Source of the DNA: Sphingomonas faeni
Lineage (GTDB): Bacteria; Pseudomonadota; Alphaproteobacteria; Sphingomonadales; Sphingomonadaceae
DNA length: 64,000 nucleotides
Reading direction: 5' to 3'
NCBI RefSeq assembly: GCF_024273235.1
Contig: NZ_JANBVH010000004.1
Coordinates: 62,001-126,000 of the forward strand
A program made the translations under genes and the position numbers. Position 1 is the first letter of the stretch. Every line of letters starts with the position of its first letter. The notes under the pieces were generated by a model, which did no database searches, was not told where the DNA came from, and saw nothing but the letters and a program-made list of their open reading frames with translations. This document shows, piece after piece, positions 45,879-54,042 of this stretch.

Positions 45879-46277
45879 CTAAACCCGAACTCCCTTGGGC
45901 GCCAATCGCCGGATATCCAGCACATCGACCTGCGCCAGCATCACGGCCCCCAGCGCCCGGTCCCCGGTCTCCACCAAGATCCCCTCCCGCGTCGCCCGCA
46001 CCGTCCGCCAGGAAACCTCGCGCACCGCCAGCCGCTTCCCGATCCGCTTCACCGCCGCCACGCGCCCATCGTCGGCAACGGCAAGCGCCCCCCGGCCATC
46101 CGCCCCGACCACCGCGCCCGCCACCGCGAACCCGGCAAGCTGCGCTTGCGCCGCCTCCGCCGCTTCCTCGGGCGTCTCGATCTTCACGACCCGCCGCATC
46201 CGCACGACCACCCAGCTCAAGGCGCCAAGCAGAACCACCACGGCAGCCACGACGCCGCCGACGATCGCAGGCGTCAT
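45879..46277 (-). CDS. Small membrane-anchored hypothetical protein
   Basis: I do not recognise this 132-residue protein. It has one N-terminal membrane helix (AIVGGVVAAVVVLLGALSWVVV), a basic stop-transfer stretch (RMRRVVKIETPEEAAEAAQ) and a small beta-rich domain with three repeat-like segments, so it should face the cytosol. Its ATG overlaps the stop of the DUF442 gene (ATGA), making it the last gene of the recQ operon. No enzymatic motif is visible. Confidence 0.7.
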   Translation of the reverse strand: MTPAIVGGVVAAVVVLLGALSWVVVRMRRVVKIETPEEAAEAAQAQLAGFAVAGAVVGADGRGALAVADDGRVAAVKRIGKRLAVREVSWRTVRATREGILVETGDRALGAVMLAQVDVLDIRRLAPKGVRV

Positions 46278-46702
46278 CGCGGCCCTGCGAGCGCGTCCAG
46301 CATCGGTCGAATCCCGCGCAAATCATACCCGGCGTCCTCGGCCTGCGCCAAAAGCAGGTTCGGATTCCGCCCCGCCTTCGCCGCCGCCAGCGCCCACAGA
46401 TTGCAGCTCCGCGTCCCCGACCGGCAATACGCCAGCACCGGCCCGTCCGCATCGACCAGCGCCTGCGTCATCGCGTCGATCTGTGGATGCGAAAACCCCG
46501 CATGCGTCACCGGAATCGCGACATAACGCAGCCCCGCAGCCTCAGCCGCCGCGCGGATCGAGTCGCCCGAAGGCTGCCCCGCATCCTCGTCGTCCGGCCG
46601 GTTGTTGACGATCGTCTTGAACCCCGCCGCGGCGATGTCCGCGACCTGCTCGACCGCGATCTGCGGCGCGACCGAAATGCTTTCGTTGATGTGCCGTATC
46701 AT
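46274..46702 (-). CDS. DUF442/TIGR01244-family phosphatase-like or sulfur-transfer protein
   Basis: A 142-residue protein with a dual-specificity-phosphatase-like fold. It has ISVAPQIAVEQVADIAAAGFKTIVNNRPDDE at the start and the active-site loop LAYCRSGTRSCNLWAL (Cys-x5-Arg). This is the domain found at the N-terminus of BLH/ETHE-like sulfide-handling proteins and annotated as a sulfurtransferase or phosphatase. Start and stop both overlap their neighbours by four bases (recQ before, membrane protein after). Activity is inferred from family only. Confidence 0.8.
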   Translation of the reverse strand: MIRHINESISVAPQIAVEQVADIAAAGFKTIVNNRPDDEDAGQPSGDSIRAAAEAAGLRYVAIPVTHAGFSHPQIDAMTQALVDADGPVLAYCRSGTRSCNLWALAAAKAGRNPNLLLAQAEDAGYDLRGIRPMLDALAGPR

Positions 46703-48468
46703 GCGGACTCGCGGATCACCTGGAGGAAGGCATCCCCATAGGCGTCGAGTTTCCGCGCGCCAATGCCTGAAAGCACCGCGAGCGCCGCCCGCGACGCCGG
46801 CCGCTGCGCCGCCATGTCACGCAGCACCGAATCGTGGAAGATCACATACGGCGGAACGCCCGCCTCCTTCGCCAGATCGCGCCGGCGTACCCGCAAGGCC
46901 TCGAACAGCGGATCGTCGACCGGGTTCGGGGTCGCGCCCGGCGCAGCCTTGCGCCGCCGCTCCCGCTTGGGCGGCACGACGATCGAAACCGTCGCCTCGC
47001 CCTTGAGTATCGCCTTCGCCGCCGGCCCGAACTCCAGGCCGCCATGCGGATTGGTGCGCAAAGCATCTTTCAGCATCAGCGCGCGTGACACGGGCTTCAG
47101 CAACGCCACCTCGTCGCCCTCGACGATCCCGTACACCGACAGCGCCTCATGCCCGTTCATCAGGCTGCGTTCCGACGACACCCCCGTCAGGATCCCCTCG
47201 ATATAGCCGACGCCGAACATCTGCCCGGTCCGGAACACCGCTGACAGGAATTTCCGCGCGGTCTCGGTCGCGTCCACCGCATCGACATTGCCGAGGCAAT
47301 TGTCGCAATTCCCGCAATCCTCCTGGCGGTCCTCGCCGAAATGCTTGAGCAGGATCCGCCGCCGGCACCCGGCCGTCTCGACCAGCCCGCCCATCGCCGT
47401 CAGCCGTTGGCGCTCGCCAGCCTGCCGCTCGGGCTCGACCTCGCCGATCCGCTGCCGCGCGCGCGCGAAATCCTCCGCGCCCCAGAACAAATGCGCGATC
47501 GCCGGGTCGCCGTCACGCCCCGCGCGCCCCGTCTCCTGATAATAGGCCTCGATCGATTTCGGCAGCCCGGCATGGCACACGAACCGAACGTCGGGCTTGT
47601 CGATCCCCATCCCGAACGCGACCGTGGCGCAGATCACCATGTCCTCGCTCGCGACGAAATCCGCCTGGTTCTTCGCGCGCACCTGCGGATCGAGCCCGGC
47701 ATGATACGCCCGCGTCGGTCGCCCGCTCCGCCCCAGCGCCTCCGCCAGCTTCTCGGTCGCCGCCCGCGTCTGTGCGTAAACGATCCCCGGCCCCGGGATC
47801 TTCTCCAGGATATCCGCGATCTGCCGATTGACGTTGTCGCGCCCCGAAATCGCATAGCGGATGTTTGGCCGGTCGAACCCCGATACGATCAGCCCCTCGC
47901 GCGAAATCCCCAGCTGCTCGAGGATGTCCGCCCGCGTATGCGCATCCGCCGTCGCCGTCAGCGCCAGCCGCGGAACCTCCGGAAAGCTGTCGAGCAACGG
48001 CCGCAGCAACCGGTAGTCCGGCCGGAAATCATGCCCCCACTCACTGACGCAATGCGCCTCGTCGATCGCAAACAAGCTGAGCTTGGCCTGGCTGAGCAGG
48101 TTCCGAAAACTCTCGTTCGAAGCCCGCTCCGGCGCGACGTACAGCAGGTCGAGATCCCCCGCCCGAAACCGTGCGATCGTCTCCTCGCGATTGGTATCGA
48201 CGCTGGTCAAGGTCGCCGCCTTGATCCCGACCGCCGTCGCGGCGCGCAACTGGTCGTGCATCAACGCGATCAGCGGCGACACGACCACGCACGTCCCCTC
48301 CAGCATCGTCGCCGGCAACTGATAACACAGCGACTTCCCCGCCCCCGTCGGCATGACCGCCAGAGTCCGCTGCCCCGCAAGCACCCGATCAACGACATCG
48401 CGCTGCACGCCACGAAAATCAGGAAAGCCAAAGATGCGCTGGAGATCGGGAAGAGGGTCGAGTGCCAT
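46699..48468 (-). CDS. recQ: ATP-dependent DNA helicase RecQ
   Basis: A ~589-residue 3'-5' DNA helicase of recombinational repair. It has the Q motif region FPDFRGVQRDVVDRVLAG, Walker A MPTGAGKSLCYQLP, DEAH box LFAIDEAHCVSEWGHDFRPDY, helicase motifs IVYAQTRAATEKLAE and QETGRAGRDGDP, the zinc-binding cysteines (GCRRRILLKHFGEDRQEDCGNCDNC, seen as CRRRILLKHFGE then CGNCDNC), a winged-helix domain and a C-terminal HRDC domain (DPLFEALRVRRRDLA...GIGARKLDAYGDAFL). ATG 48468 is chosen, and in-frame ATGs at 48492 and 48519 cannot be excluded. It leads a three-gene overlapping operon. Confidence 0.93.
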   Translation of the reverse strand: MALDPLPDLQRIFGFPDFRGVQRDVVDRVLAGQRTLAVMPTGAGKSLCYQLPATMLEGTCVVVSPLIALMHDQLRAATAVGIKAATLTSVDTNREETIARFRAGDLDLLYVAPERASNESFRNLLSQAKLSLFAIDEAHCVSEWGHDFRPDYRLLRPLLDSFPEVPRLALTATADAHTRADILEQLGISREGLIVSGFDRPNIRYAISGRDNVNRQIADILEKIPGPGIVYAQTRAATEKLAEALGRSGRPTRAYHAGLDPQVRAKNQADFVASEDMVICATVAFGMGIDKPDVRFVCHAGLPKSIEAYYQETGRAGRDGDPAIAHLFWGAEDFARARQRIGEVEPERQAGERQRLTAMGGLVETAGCRRRILLKHFGEDRQEDCGNCDNCLGNVDAVDATETARKFLSAVFRTGQMFGVGYIEGILTGVSSERSLMNGHEALSVYGIVEGDEVALLKPVSRALMLKDALRTNPHGGLEFGPAAKAILKGEATVSIVVPPKRERRRKAAPGATPNPVDDPLFEALRVRRRDLAKEAGVPPYVIFHDSVLRDMAAQRPASRAALAVLSGIGARKLDAYGDAFLQVIRESA

Positions 48469-48594
48469 TGCCAAGCGATCTAGGCGCGGCATGCCGCCCC
48501 GTCGAGGGCGCGCATACATTCATTCCCGCCCGGAAAATCGTTGCGGCCGCGTCACGATGTGCAACACCCTTCGCATTGGTTCAGGAGAAATGGC

Positions 48595-49569
48595 GTGACA
48601 GGCTCAATTGCTCGCGGCGGTGTCGCGGCGTTCCTCTCGGTCGCGCTCCTCCCGATCGGAAGCCCGGCCTCCGCCGCCGACAAGGACGTGCCGGTTCGCG
48701 ACGTGCCCATCGGTGGCATGATCGCCGCGACGATCGACGGCATGCCGGTCACGCTGCGCGTCGATCCCGGCGCTCCCGGGCTCGTCCTGATGACCACCGC
48801 CGCCGCCGACCGGCTCGGGTTGAAAGGCGGGATGATGGAGCTCGGCTATTCGGTAGGCGGGCAGGGCGCGATGCAGGCTACGACCGTGCGGCCGATGACG
48901 CTCGGGGCCACCCGCGTGAAACGCCGGATCGGCTTTCCCAGCCGCAAGAAGGTGGCGATCGACGCGCGCTGGATCGGCCGTGCCTATGCGACCGTCGGCG
49001 ATGGCAGCATCGGGCCGGGATCGCTCCCGGAACCGGTCGTGCGCATCGCCCTCCATGCGCCCCGCGCGGGCGAACGGACGGTCGCGCTGCCGATGGTCGA
49101 TGGCGGCGGCCTGTTCGGGCGGCTGTCGGGCGAGTTCGCGCAGATCATGATCGGCGGCCAGCCCGTCCGCATCCGCTTCGACCCCTATCATCCGCGCACC
49201 ACGGTCACCGCCAACGCCGCGTCGCTGATCGCCGAGGCACAGCGCGGCACGCTCACGGGCAGTGCCGAACCGGTCGAGATCGCGTTCGGCATCGCGCGGC
49301 CGGTACGGACGATGACGCTCGCCACCCCGCTCGCGGTCGGACCGCTGCTGCTCTCGACGCTCGGCGTCCGCACCAGCGACGTCGGCAGCGCCGCCACGAT
49401 TCCCGAAGCCGACGCGGCGCCACCCGATCCCGACGAGATCGTCGTCACCGCCAAGGGCAAACGCGACCCCAAACGCGACCGCCTGACACTGGGCGCCGAC
49501 CTTCTCGATCGCTGCTCCGCCATCGTCTTCGACCGCCCGGCGCAACAGGTTCAGCTGACGTGCGGATAG
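48595..49569 (+). CDS. Exported protein with pepsin-like (retropepsin-type) domain
   Basis: A 324-residue protein with a signal peptide (GGVAAFLSVALLPIGSPASA). The first domain has the aspartyl-protease strand-loop pattern: MPVTLRVDPGAPGLVLMTTAAADRLGLKGG, where DPG replaces the usual D-T/S-G. A second half (GGQPVRIRFDPYHPRTTVTANAASLIA) looks like a divergent second copy. Whether it is catalytic is doubtful because of the Pro after Asp. GTG 48595 has GGAG seven bases upstream. A longer in-frame ATG at 48541 is less likely. The C-terminus contains DEIVVTAKGKRD, reminiscent of a TonB-box-like stretch. Confidence 0.65.
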   Translation: MTGSIARGGVAAFLSVALLPIGSPASAADKDVPVRDVPIGGMIAATIDGMPVTLRVDPGAPGLVLMTTAAADRLGLKGGMMELGYSVGGQGAMQATTVRPMTLGATRVKRRIGFPSRKKVAIDARWIGRAYATVGDGSIGPGSLPEPVVRIALHAPRAGERTVALPMVDGGGLFGRLSGEFAQIMIGGQPVRIRFDPYHPRTTVTANAASLIAEAQRGTLTGSAEPVEIAFGIARPVRTMTLATPLAVGPLLLSTLGVRTSDVGSAATIPEADAAPPDPDEIVVTAKGKRDPKRDRLTLGADLLDRCSAIVFDRPAQQVQLTCG

Positions 49570-49592
49570 GGTATTGCCGGTCGCGTCCGACG

Positions 49593-50021
49593 CTAACTAG
49601 TTTTATTGATTGCTTTGCGGGCGCCGACGAAAATGCCCGTCAAAACCATGCCGACAAGTCCGAGTACCGTGACGGCGGTACTACCGACCAGCAGATCAAG
49701 CACGCTTTCGTCCAGATCGAAGCCGCGCCAATGACTGCCGTCGAGCACGAGTAAAGCGAACGAGCCGGCAGAGTAGGCCGACATATAACGGAACGCCTTG
49801 TTGGCGGACGGTGCGATCAGCTTGTCGAGTTCGGCTACGGTGGTGCTACTGCGGCGAAGATCCTCGAAATCCTGCTGAAGTTTTTCCTTGTCTGCTGTAA
49901 CCTCGTTGAAACGCTCGCGGAGCGTTTCCAGTTCGCCCTTGTAATCGATCGGCTGAGTGATCGGCAGGCTGACTGGCGCCCGGTCGAGATCATCGAGTGA
50001 CGCACGTTCGATTGAAGGCAC
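49593..50021 (-). CDS. Coiled-coil two-helix membrane protein, candidate toxin of a Panacea pair
   Basis: A 142-residue protein with an N-terminal coiled coil (residues ~30-62, ELETLRERFNEVTADKEKLQ) and two hydrophobic segments near the C-terminus (~78-95 and ~112-132, LLVGSTAVTVLGLVGMVLTG). It follows the Panacea-domain gene by 26 bases on the same strand. Panacea proteins are antitoxins for diverse toxins, some of them small membrane-disrupting proteins, so this is a candidate membrane toxin. It has no recognised family name. The role is inferred from context. Confidence 0.6.
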   Translation of the reverse strand: MPSIERASLDDLDRAPVSLPITQPIDYKGELETLRERFNEVTADKEKLQQDFEDLRRSSTTVAELDKLIAPSANKAFRYMSAYSAGSFALLVLDGSHWRGFDLDESVLDLLVGSTAVTVLGLVGMVLTGIFVGARKAINKTS

Positions 50022-50047
50022 GAACTCCGGAAGATCGCCCGCGGTGG

Positions 50048-50515
50048 TCAGGCCAGGATCCGCCCTGCCTGAGCGAGCGCCAGATAATGCGCGCGGATGT
50101 CCTCGTTTGGAATAACCGCGTTACGCCCGCGGCCATAATACGACCGGGACCAGGGCGTGTTGGGTTGATGCGTCAGATCGGACAACTCCCGCGCGCTCTT
50201 CTGCCCGTACTTATTCCAGACGTGTTGGACCACGGCACGCTCCGGATCGGTAAAAGCCGCTGTCGGCGTAGATCCATCGTAATCGCGAACCTTGCCGCTC
50301 GCGCTGCCGAGATCCCGTAATCGATTCCAGATAGACCGGAAGACTGGGCCATTGTCCCACGCTTCTGGTTGGGCATCGACCAGCGGGACGCCTGCGATAG
50401 CCAAGTTCCAGCCATCGGCGATGTACGTCAGCTTTTGCAGCTTCATTTGCGGCATTGCGTGGCCCGCCAGATCCGCGAAGGCATTTGCAACGGCCGCGGG
50501 CGAATAGTTAGGCAT
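50048..50515 (-). CDS. Panacea-domain (DUF4065/SocA-like) protein, candidate antitoxin
   Basis: A 155-residue protein of the Panacea family, with the core MKLQKLTYIADGWNLAIAGVPLVDAQPEAWDNGPVFRSIWNRL and a C-terminal helical part ending NEDIRAHYLALAQAG. Relatives include the SocA antitoxin/adaptor of Caulobacter and the antitoxins of PanAT pairs. GGAGG precedes ATG 50515 closely. The antitoxin gene comes first, followed by the membrane protein. An inverted repeat TTGTA-N8-TACAA upstream could serve autoregulation. Confidence 0.8.
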   Translation of the reverse strand: MPNYSPAAVANAFADLAGHAMPQMKLQKLTYIADGWNLAIAGVPLVDAQPEAWDNGPVFRSIWNRLRDLGSASGKVRDYDGSTPTAAFTDPERAVVQHVWNKYGQKSARELSDLTHQPNTPWSRSYYGRGRNAVIPNEDIRAHYLALAQAGRILA

Positions 50516-50588
50516 CTACTCCTCCCATTTGATGAGTACGGCGGGCTCGACACGGAACAATGTAGGAACGCTGCAGACGCATATCAAA

Positions 50589-50606
50589 TTGTACGTCGAG
50601 ATACAA
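50589..50606. promoter_or_regulatory. Inverted repeat upstream of the Panacea gene
   Basis: TTGTA-N8-TACAA lies ~75 bases upstream of the Panacea start and overlaps a possible minus-strand -35 (TTGTAT, 17 bases, TATGCG). It is a candidate operator for the pair. Confidence 0.4.
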
Positions 50607-50613
50607 TCAACCG

Positions 50614-52443
50614 CTACTCCGCCGCCAACGCCCCATCGTCATCCCCGGCACGCTCTTGCGCCTGCCGGTTCCACATCTCCGCATACACGCCGCCCTGCCG
50701 CAGCAGGTCCGCATGCGTGCCCTTCTCGACGATGCGCCCCGCCTCCAGCACGACGATCTGGTCCGCATGCACCACGGTCGACAGCCGGTGCGCGATCACG
50801 ATCGTCGTCCGCCCGCGCTCGATCGCCTCGAGCGTGTCGAGGATCTCCGCCTCGGTTCGGCTATCCAGCGCCGAGGTAGCCTCGTCCAGGATCAAAATCG
50901 GCGGGTTCTTCAGCAACGTCCGCGCGATCGCCACGCGCTGTTTCTCGCCACCCGACAGCTTCAACCCGCGCTCGCCTACCCGCGTCGCATACCCCAAAGG
51001 CTGGCGCTCGATGAAGCCCGAGATCGCCGCGCCCCTCGCCGCCGCCTCGACCTCGGGCATCGCCGCCCCCTCGCGGCCATAGGCGATATTGTACCCGATC
51101 GTGTCGTTGAACAGCACCGTATCCTGCGGCACGATGCCGATCGCGGCACGCAAAGACGCTTGCCGCACCTGCGCGATATCCTGCCCATCGACGGTGATCC
51201 GCCCGCCCGTCAGGTCGTAGAACCGGTACAGCAACCGCGCGAGTGTCGACTTGCCCGCCCCCGACGGCCCCACCACCGCCAGCGTAGATCCCGCCGGCAC
51301 GTCCAGCTCCAGATCGCGCAGGATCGGCCGCCCGGCATCATACCCGAACGAAACCCCCTCGAACCGGACATGCCCCGCGCTCACCGCCAGCGCCGGCGCA
51401 CCCGGCGCATCGACCACCGTCGCCGGCGTATCGATCAGGTCGAACATCGCCGCCATGTCGAGCGCACCCTGCCGGATCGTGCGATACACCATCCCCAACA
51501 GGTCGAGCGGGCGGAACAGCTGCGCCAGCAGCGTCGACACGAACACCACGTCGCCGGCCGACGCCTCGCCCCGGCTCCACCGCCACACGACGAACCCCAT
51601 GCCGCCGGCCAGCATCACATTGGTGATCAGCGCCTGCCCGAGGTTCAGCCACGCGAGCGAATTCTCACTCTTCACCGCCGCCTCTGAATAGGCCGTGATC
51701 GCGCTATCGTAGCGCCGCGCCTCGCGCTCCTCGGCGCCGAAATACTTCACGGTCTCGAAGTTCAGCAGCGAATCCACCGCATGCGCCACCGCCCCGGTAT
51801 CAAGGTCGTTCATCCGCGCCCGCAAGGCATTGCGCCAGTCGGTCACCATCCGCGTGAACGCGATATAGCCGACCACCATCACGATCGTCGCGACGACCAG
51901 CGGCCACCCGAACTTGGTCCAGAACAGCCCGAGCACCAGCACGAGTTCGAACACCGTCGGCGCGATGTTGAACAGCAGGAAATACAGCATCGTGTCGATG
52001 CTCTTGGTGCCCCGCTCGACCACCTTGGTGACCGCACCCGTCCGCCGCGACAGATGGAAATCGAGGCTCAGCGCATGCAGATGGCGAAACACCTGCGCCG
52101 CCAGCCGTCGCGACGCGTCCTGCCCGACCCGCTCGAACACCGCATTGCGCAGATTGTCGAACAACGTCGTCCCGAACCGCGACGCGGCATATCCGACCAC
52201 CAGCAAGACGACCAAGGTCAGCGCCCCGCGATCGTTCCCCGCCATCCGGTCGACCGCATATTTCAGCGTGAACGCGGCGCCAAACACCTGGATCAGCTTC
52301 GACGCGATCACCAGCAGCATCGCGACGACGATCCGCGCCTTCAGCTTCGGCTGCCCAGCCGGCCACAGAAACGGCAGGAAGCGGCGGAGCGTGGGGAGCA
52401 GCGGCTGGTCCGCACGCGTCGAGGTGTAGGTATCAGGGGGCAT
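50614..52443 (-). CDS. Atm1/HMT1-type ABC exporter (fused permease-ATPase)
   Basis: A 609-residue half-transporter that dimerises in the inner membrane. Residues ~25-320 form six membrane helices, including the glutathione-binding style segments FRHLHALSLDFHLSRRTGAVTKVVERGTKSID and NFETVKYFGAEERE typical of Atm1. The nucleotide-binding domain has Walker A VGPSGAGKST, Q-loop IVPQDTVLFNDT, signature LSGGEKQRVAIAR, Walker B ILILDEATSALD and H-loop IAHRLST. Atm1 homologues export glutathione-bound metal or sulfur species. The ATG at 52443 was chosen because the upstream frame is not conserved-looking. Confidence 0.92.
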   Translation of the reverse strand: MPPDTYTSTRADQPLLPTLRRFLPFLWPAGQPKLKARIVVAMLLVIASKLIQVFGAAFTLKYAVDRMAGNDRGALTLVVLLVVGYAASRFGTTLFDNLRNAVFERVGQDASRRLAAQVFRHLHALSLDFHLSRRTGAVTKVVERGTKSIDTMLYFLLFNIAPTVFELVLVLGLFWTKFGWPLVVATIVMVVGYIAFTRMVTDWRNALRARMNDLDTGAVAHAVDSLLNFETVKYFGAEEREARRYDSAITAYSEAAVKSENSLAWLNLGQALITNVMLAGGMGFVVWRWSRGEASAGDVVFVSTLLAQLFRPLDLLGMVYRTIRQGALDMAAMFDLIDTPATVVDAPGAPALAVSAGHVRFEGVSFGYDAGRPILRDLELDVPAGSTLAVVGPSGAGKSTLARLLYRFYDLTGGRITVDGQDIAQVRQASLRAAIGIVPQDTVLFNDTIGYNIAYGREGAAMPEVEAAARGAAISGFIERQPLGYATRVGERGLKLSGGEKQRVAIARTLLKNPPILILDEATSALDSRTEAEILDTLEAIERGRTTIVIAHRLSTVVHADQIVVLEAGRIVEKGTHADLLRQGGVYAEMWNRQAQERAGDDDGALAAE

Positions 52444-52564
52444 GGATCGACGCGATGTAGGCGCAGTCAAGCCCCGGTGAAAGCAGTTGGGGGAACAATC
52501 CTGCCACTTCGTCGCTTTTATCGATACGTCCTGCCGCAACGGCGTGTCGCAACCGGAGAGTGAA

Positions 52565-52795
52565 ATGGAACCGCTGTTCTACGTCATGGCCATCATGGGT
52601 TGCGGCGACGGCAATGTGAACTGCACCGAGGCCCGGGTCATCCCCGCGCGCTACGAGACGATGGCGCAGTGCCGTGCGGCGCTGCCCGAGCAGCTGGCGC
52701 AGAACACCAATGTTCCCTATCCGATGATCGGCGCAAACTGCCGTGCGAGCGGCATGGCCATGGCCAAGGCGGGCAAGGCCAAGCCGCAGGGCTGA
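52565..52795 (+). CDS. Small Cys-containing hypothetical protein
   Basis: A 76-residue protein: MEPLFYVMAIMGCGDG, then CTEARVIPARYETMAQCRAALPEQL and a third Cys-containing block ANCRA. The regular Cys spacing suggests a small disulfide-linked domain, although no clear export signal is visible. ATG 52565 has GGAG six bases upstream, and the longer in-frame start at 52487 does not. No function can be assigned. It is divergent from the Atm1-type gene. Confidence 0.65.
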   Translation: MEPLFYVMAIMGCGDGNVNCTEARVIPARYETMAQCRAALPEQLAQNTNVPYPMIGANCRASGMAMAKAGKAKPQG

Positions 52796-52920
52796 TCGCC
52801 GTTGTTGCGACGTCTGGGTGGGAGCGGGGCTGGTCTTGAGGACCCCCACCACGTGGATCCTATACGCCATGACCGTTCCGCCGTCATAGCCGACATCAAA
52901 GTATAGACGCTGTAAAAGCA

Positions 52921-52975
52921 TGTTTCCCCGCGAAGGCGGGGATCCAGACTAGGCTCCCGCCTTCGCGAGAGAACA
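52921..52975. repeat. Dispersed palindromic repeat, family C, copy 4
   Basis: TGTTTCCCCGCGAAGGCGGG and GGCTCCCGCCTTCGCGAGAG arms. The surrounding 52796-53021 interval shows no gene. Confidence 0.85.
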
Positions 52976-53021
52976 TTGCCTTCGCGGAATAACGTCTACG
53001 CCTGAGCGCCCCCCGCGCGCC

Positions 53022-53465
53022 TCAGCGAGCGTAGCATTTCTCCATATACGACACCCGTGAGCGCCCATCGCCATGCGTCGCGTCGCCGGGAAACGACCGC
53101 ATCGTCGTCCCCAACCGGCTGAGTTCGTCGCGCGACAGCCACCCCTGGATCTTGCCCTGCTGCACCGCCCAGCAATCCGCCGCGGCCTCGCCCGGCCCGA
53201 AGATGTGATGCGCGCATTCATGCGTGTACCAGAAGAGTTGCTGCGCACGCGGCAGATCGAGCACGCGGGGGTGGAGGATGATCCGGCCCTTATAGGCGGC
53301 GGCGATGTCGTCGATCGGCTTGATCATCGTATCGACCGGTCCACAGGTCGCGCGATAGCCCGCGAGCAGCAACGCACCGGGTACGATCAGAGTCTGCGCG
53401 GCCGCGGGGTGCGGGGCGGTGGTGAGCAAGGCCGCCGCAGCGCCTGCGAGAATGGATTTGAACAT
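53022..53465 (-). CDS. Small exported HExxH putative zinc metallopeptidase
   Basis: A 147-residue protein with a signal peptide (AGAAAALLTTAPHPAAAQ). The mature part carries H82-E-C-A-H86, a zinc-binding HExxH motif, followed seven residues after H86 by E93-A-A-A-D97 in GEAAADCWAV. This resembles the ExxAD segment that supplies the third ligand in neutral zinc peptidases of the YpfJ and M48 types. Four Cys may form disulfides. ATG 53465 directly precedes the signal peptide. A minimal periplasmic peptidase is likely, but no close family is recognised. Confidence 0.7.
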   Translation of the reverse strand: MFKSILAGAAAALLTTAPHPAAAQTLIVPGALLLAGYRATCGPVDTMIKPIDDIAAAYKGRIILHPRVLDLPRAQQLFWYTHECAHHIFGPGEAAADCWAVQQGKIQGWLSRDELSRLGTTMRSFPGDATHGDGRSRVSYMEKCYAR

Positions 53466-53566
53466 GGGTGTCCTGGCCCCGCGAAGCGCGAGGACGAGCA
53501 AGAGTCCGGCATTGGATGGCGTCGGTCGACGATGCCGATCGGGGAGCGATCGGGGGCCGCGCTCGT

Positions 53567-53770
53567 CTAGCGGAAGCGCTCGGTCTGCCGTCCCTTGATA
53601 CGCTGGGTCACGCGCTGGTCTTCGGCTTCGGCGGCGATCGCCGTGGCCCTCGCGCAGACGGCGGTGTGCTGCGCCGGGCGGCGCGCCAATGCGGTCGCAG
53701 GGCGCGGGCTCGCAGGGGATGCGTGCGCACGGGATCGCGATCCCGCACCCGCGAGAAATCGTGGTTGCAT
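53567..53770 (-). CDS. Possible small basic protein
   Basis: A 67-residue frame with GGAG seven bases before ATG 53770 and a basic C-terminus (RVTQRIKGRQTERFR). The middle is Ala/Arg/Pro-rich and could be random high-GC translation. It lies downstream of the three-block element at 53886-53943 when that is read on the minus strand. No homology recognised. Given with low confidence. Confidence 0.28.
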   Translation of the reverse strand: MQPRFLAGAGSRSRAHASPASPRPATALARRPAQHTAVCARATAIAAEAEDQRVTQRIKGRQTERFR

Positions 53771-53885
53771 GGTAAGACTCCGCCGATGTCGTTCAATCGC
53801 GTCACCCAGGGCTCACGCCGGCAGCGGAGCGGGGGATGTTCCCGAACTCTTCGGTAGGTGCGACTTATGCGCATCCATGAGGGCA

Positions 53886-53943
53886 GAGGTTCGCGATGTA
53901 GTCGCGCAACCGGCCTAACCTATGTTGGTCGTACAAGATAAAC
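53886..53943. promoter_or_regulatory. Three-block element, copy 1, upstream of the prolyl-hydroxylase gene
   Basis: Block 1 GAGGTTCGCGATGTAG (53886-53901), block 2 TAACCTATGT (53916-53925) and block 3 CAAGATAAA (53934-53942). The same blocks, in order and orientation, recur at 60369-60441 upstream of the tpsB operon (15/16, 10/10 and 9/9 matches). Spacing differs: 14 then 8 bases here, 19 then 19 there. Probably a regulatory region. The bound factor is unknown. Confidence 0.6.
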
Positions 53944-53968
53944 GTCGGATATCTTAGAAGGATGCACG

Positions 53969-53996
53969 TTGTAAGAATCTTAATCTGGATTATAGC
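53969..53996 (+). promoter_or_regulatory. Candidate promoter of the prolyl-hydroxylase-type gene
   Basis: TTGTAA, 16 bases, TATAGC in an A/T-rich stretch. It would start transcription near 54003, about 40 bases before ATG 54043. This argues against the earlier in-frame ATG at 53962. Confidence 0.5.
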
Positions 53997-54042
53997 AAAG
54001 TCAGATAACCTGGATCACTACTTCACGATCGGCGCGGACTTT

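Noticed and set aside
53962..54042. N-terminal extension of the hydroxylase from ATG 53962
   Set aside because: A good promoter candidate at 53969-53996 lies downstream of that ATG, and the extra residues (Ile/Trp-rich) do not look like the family.
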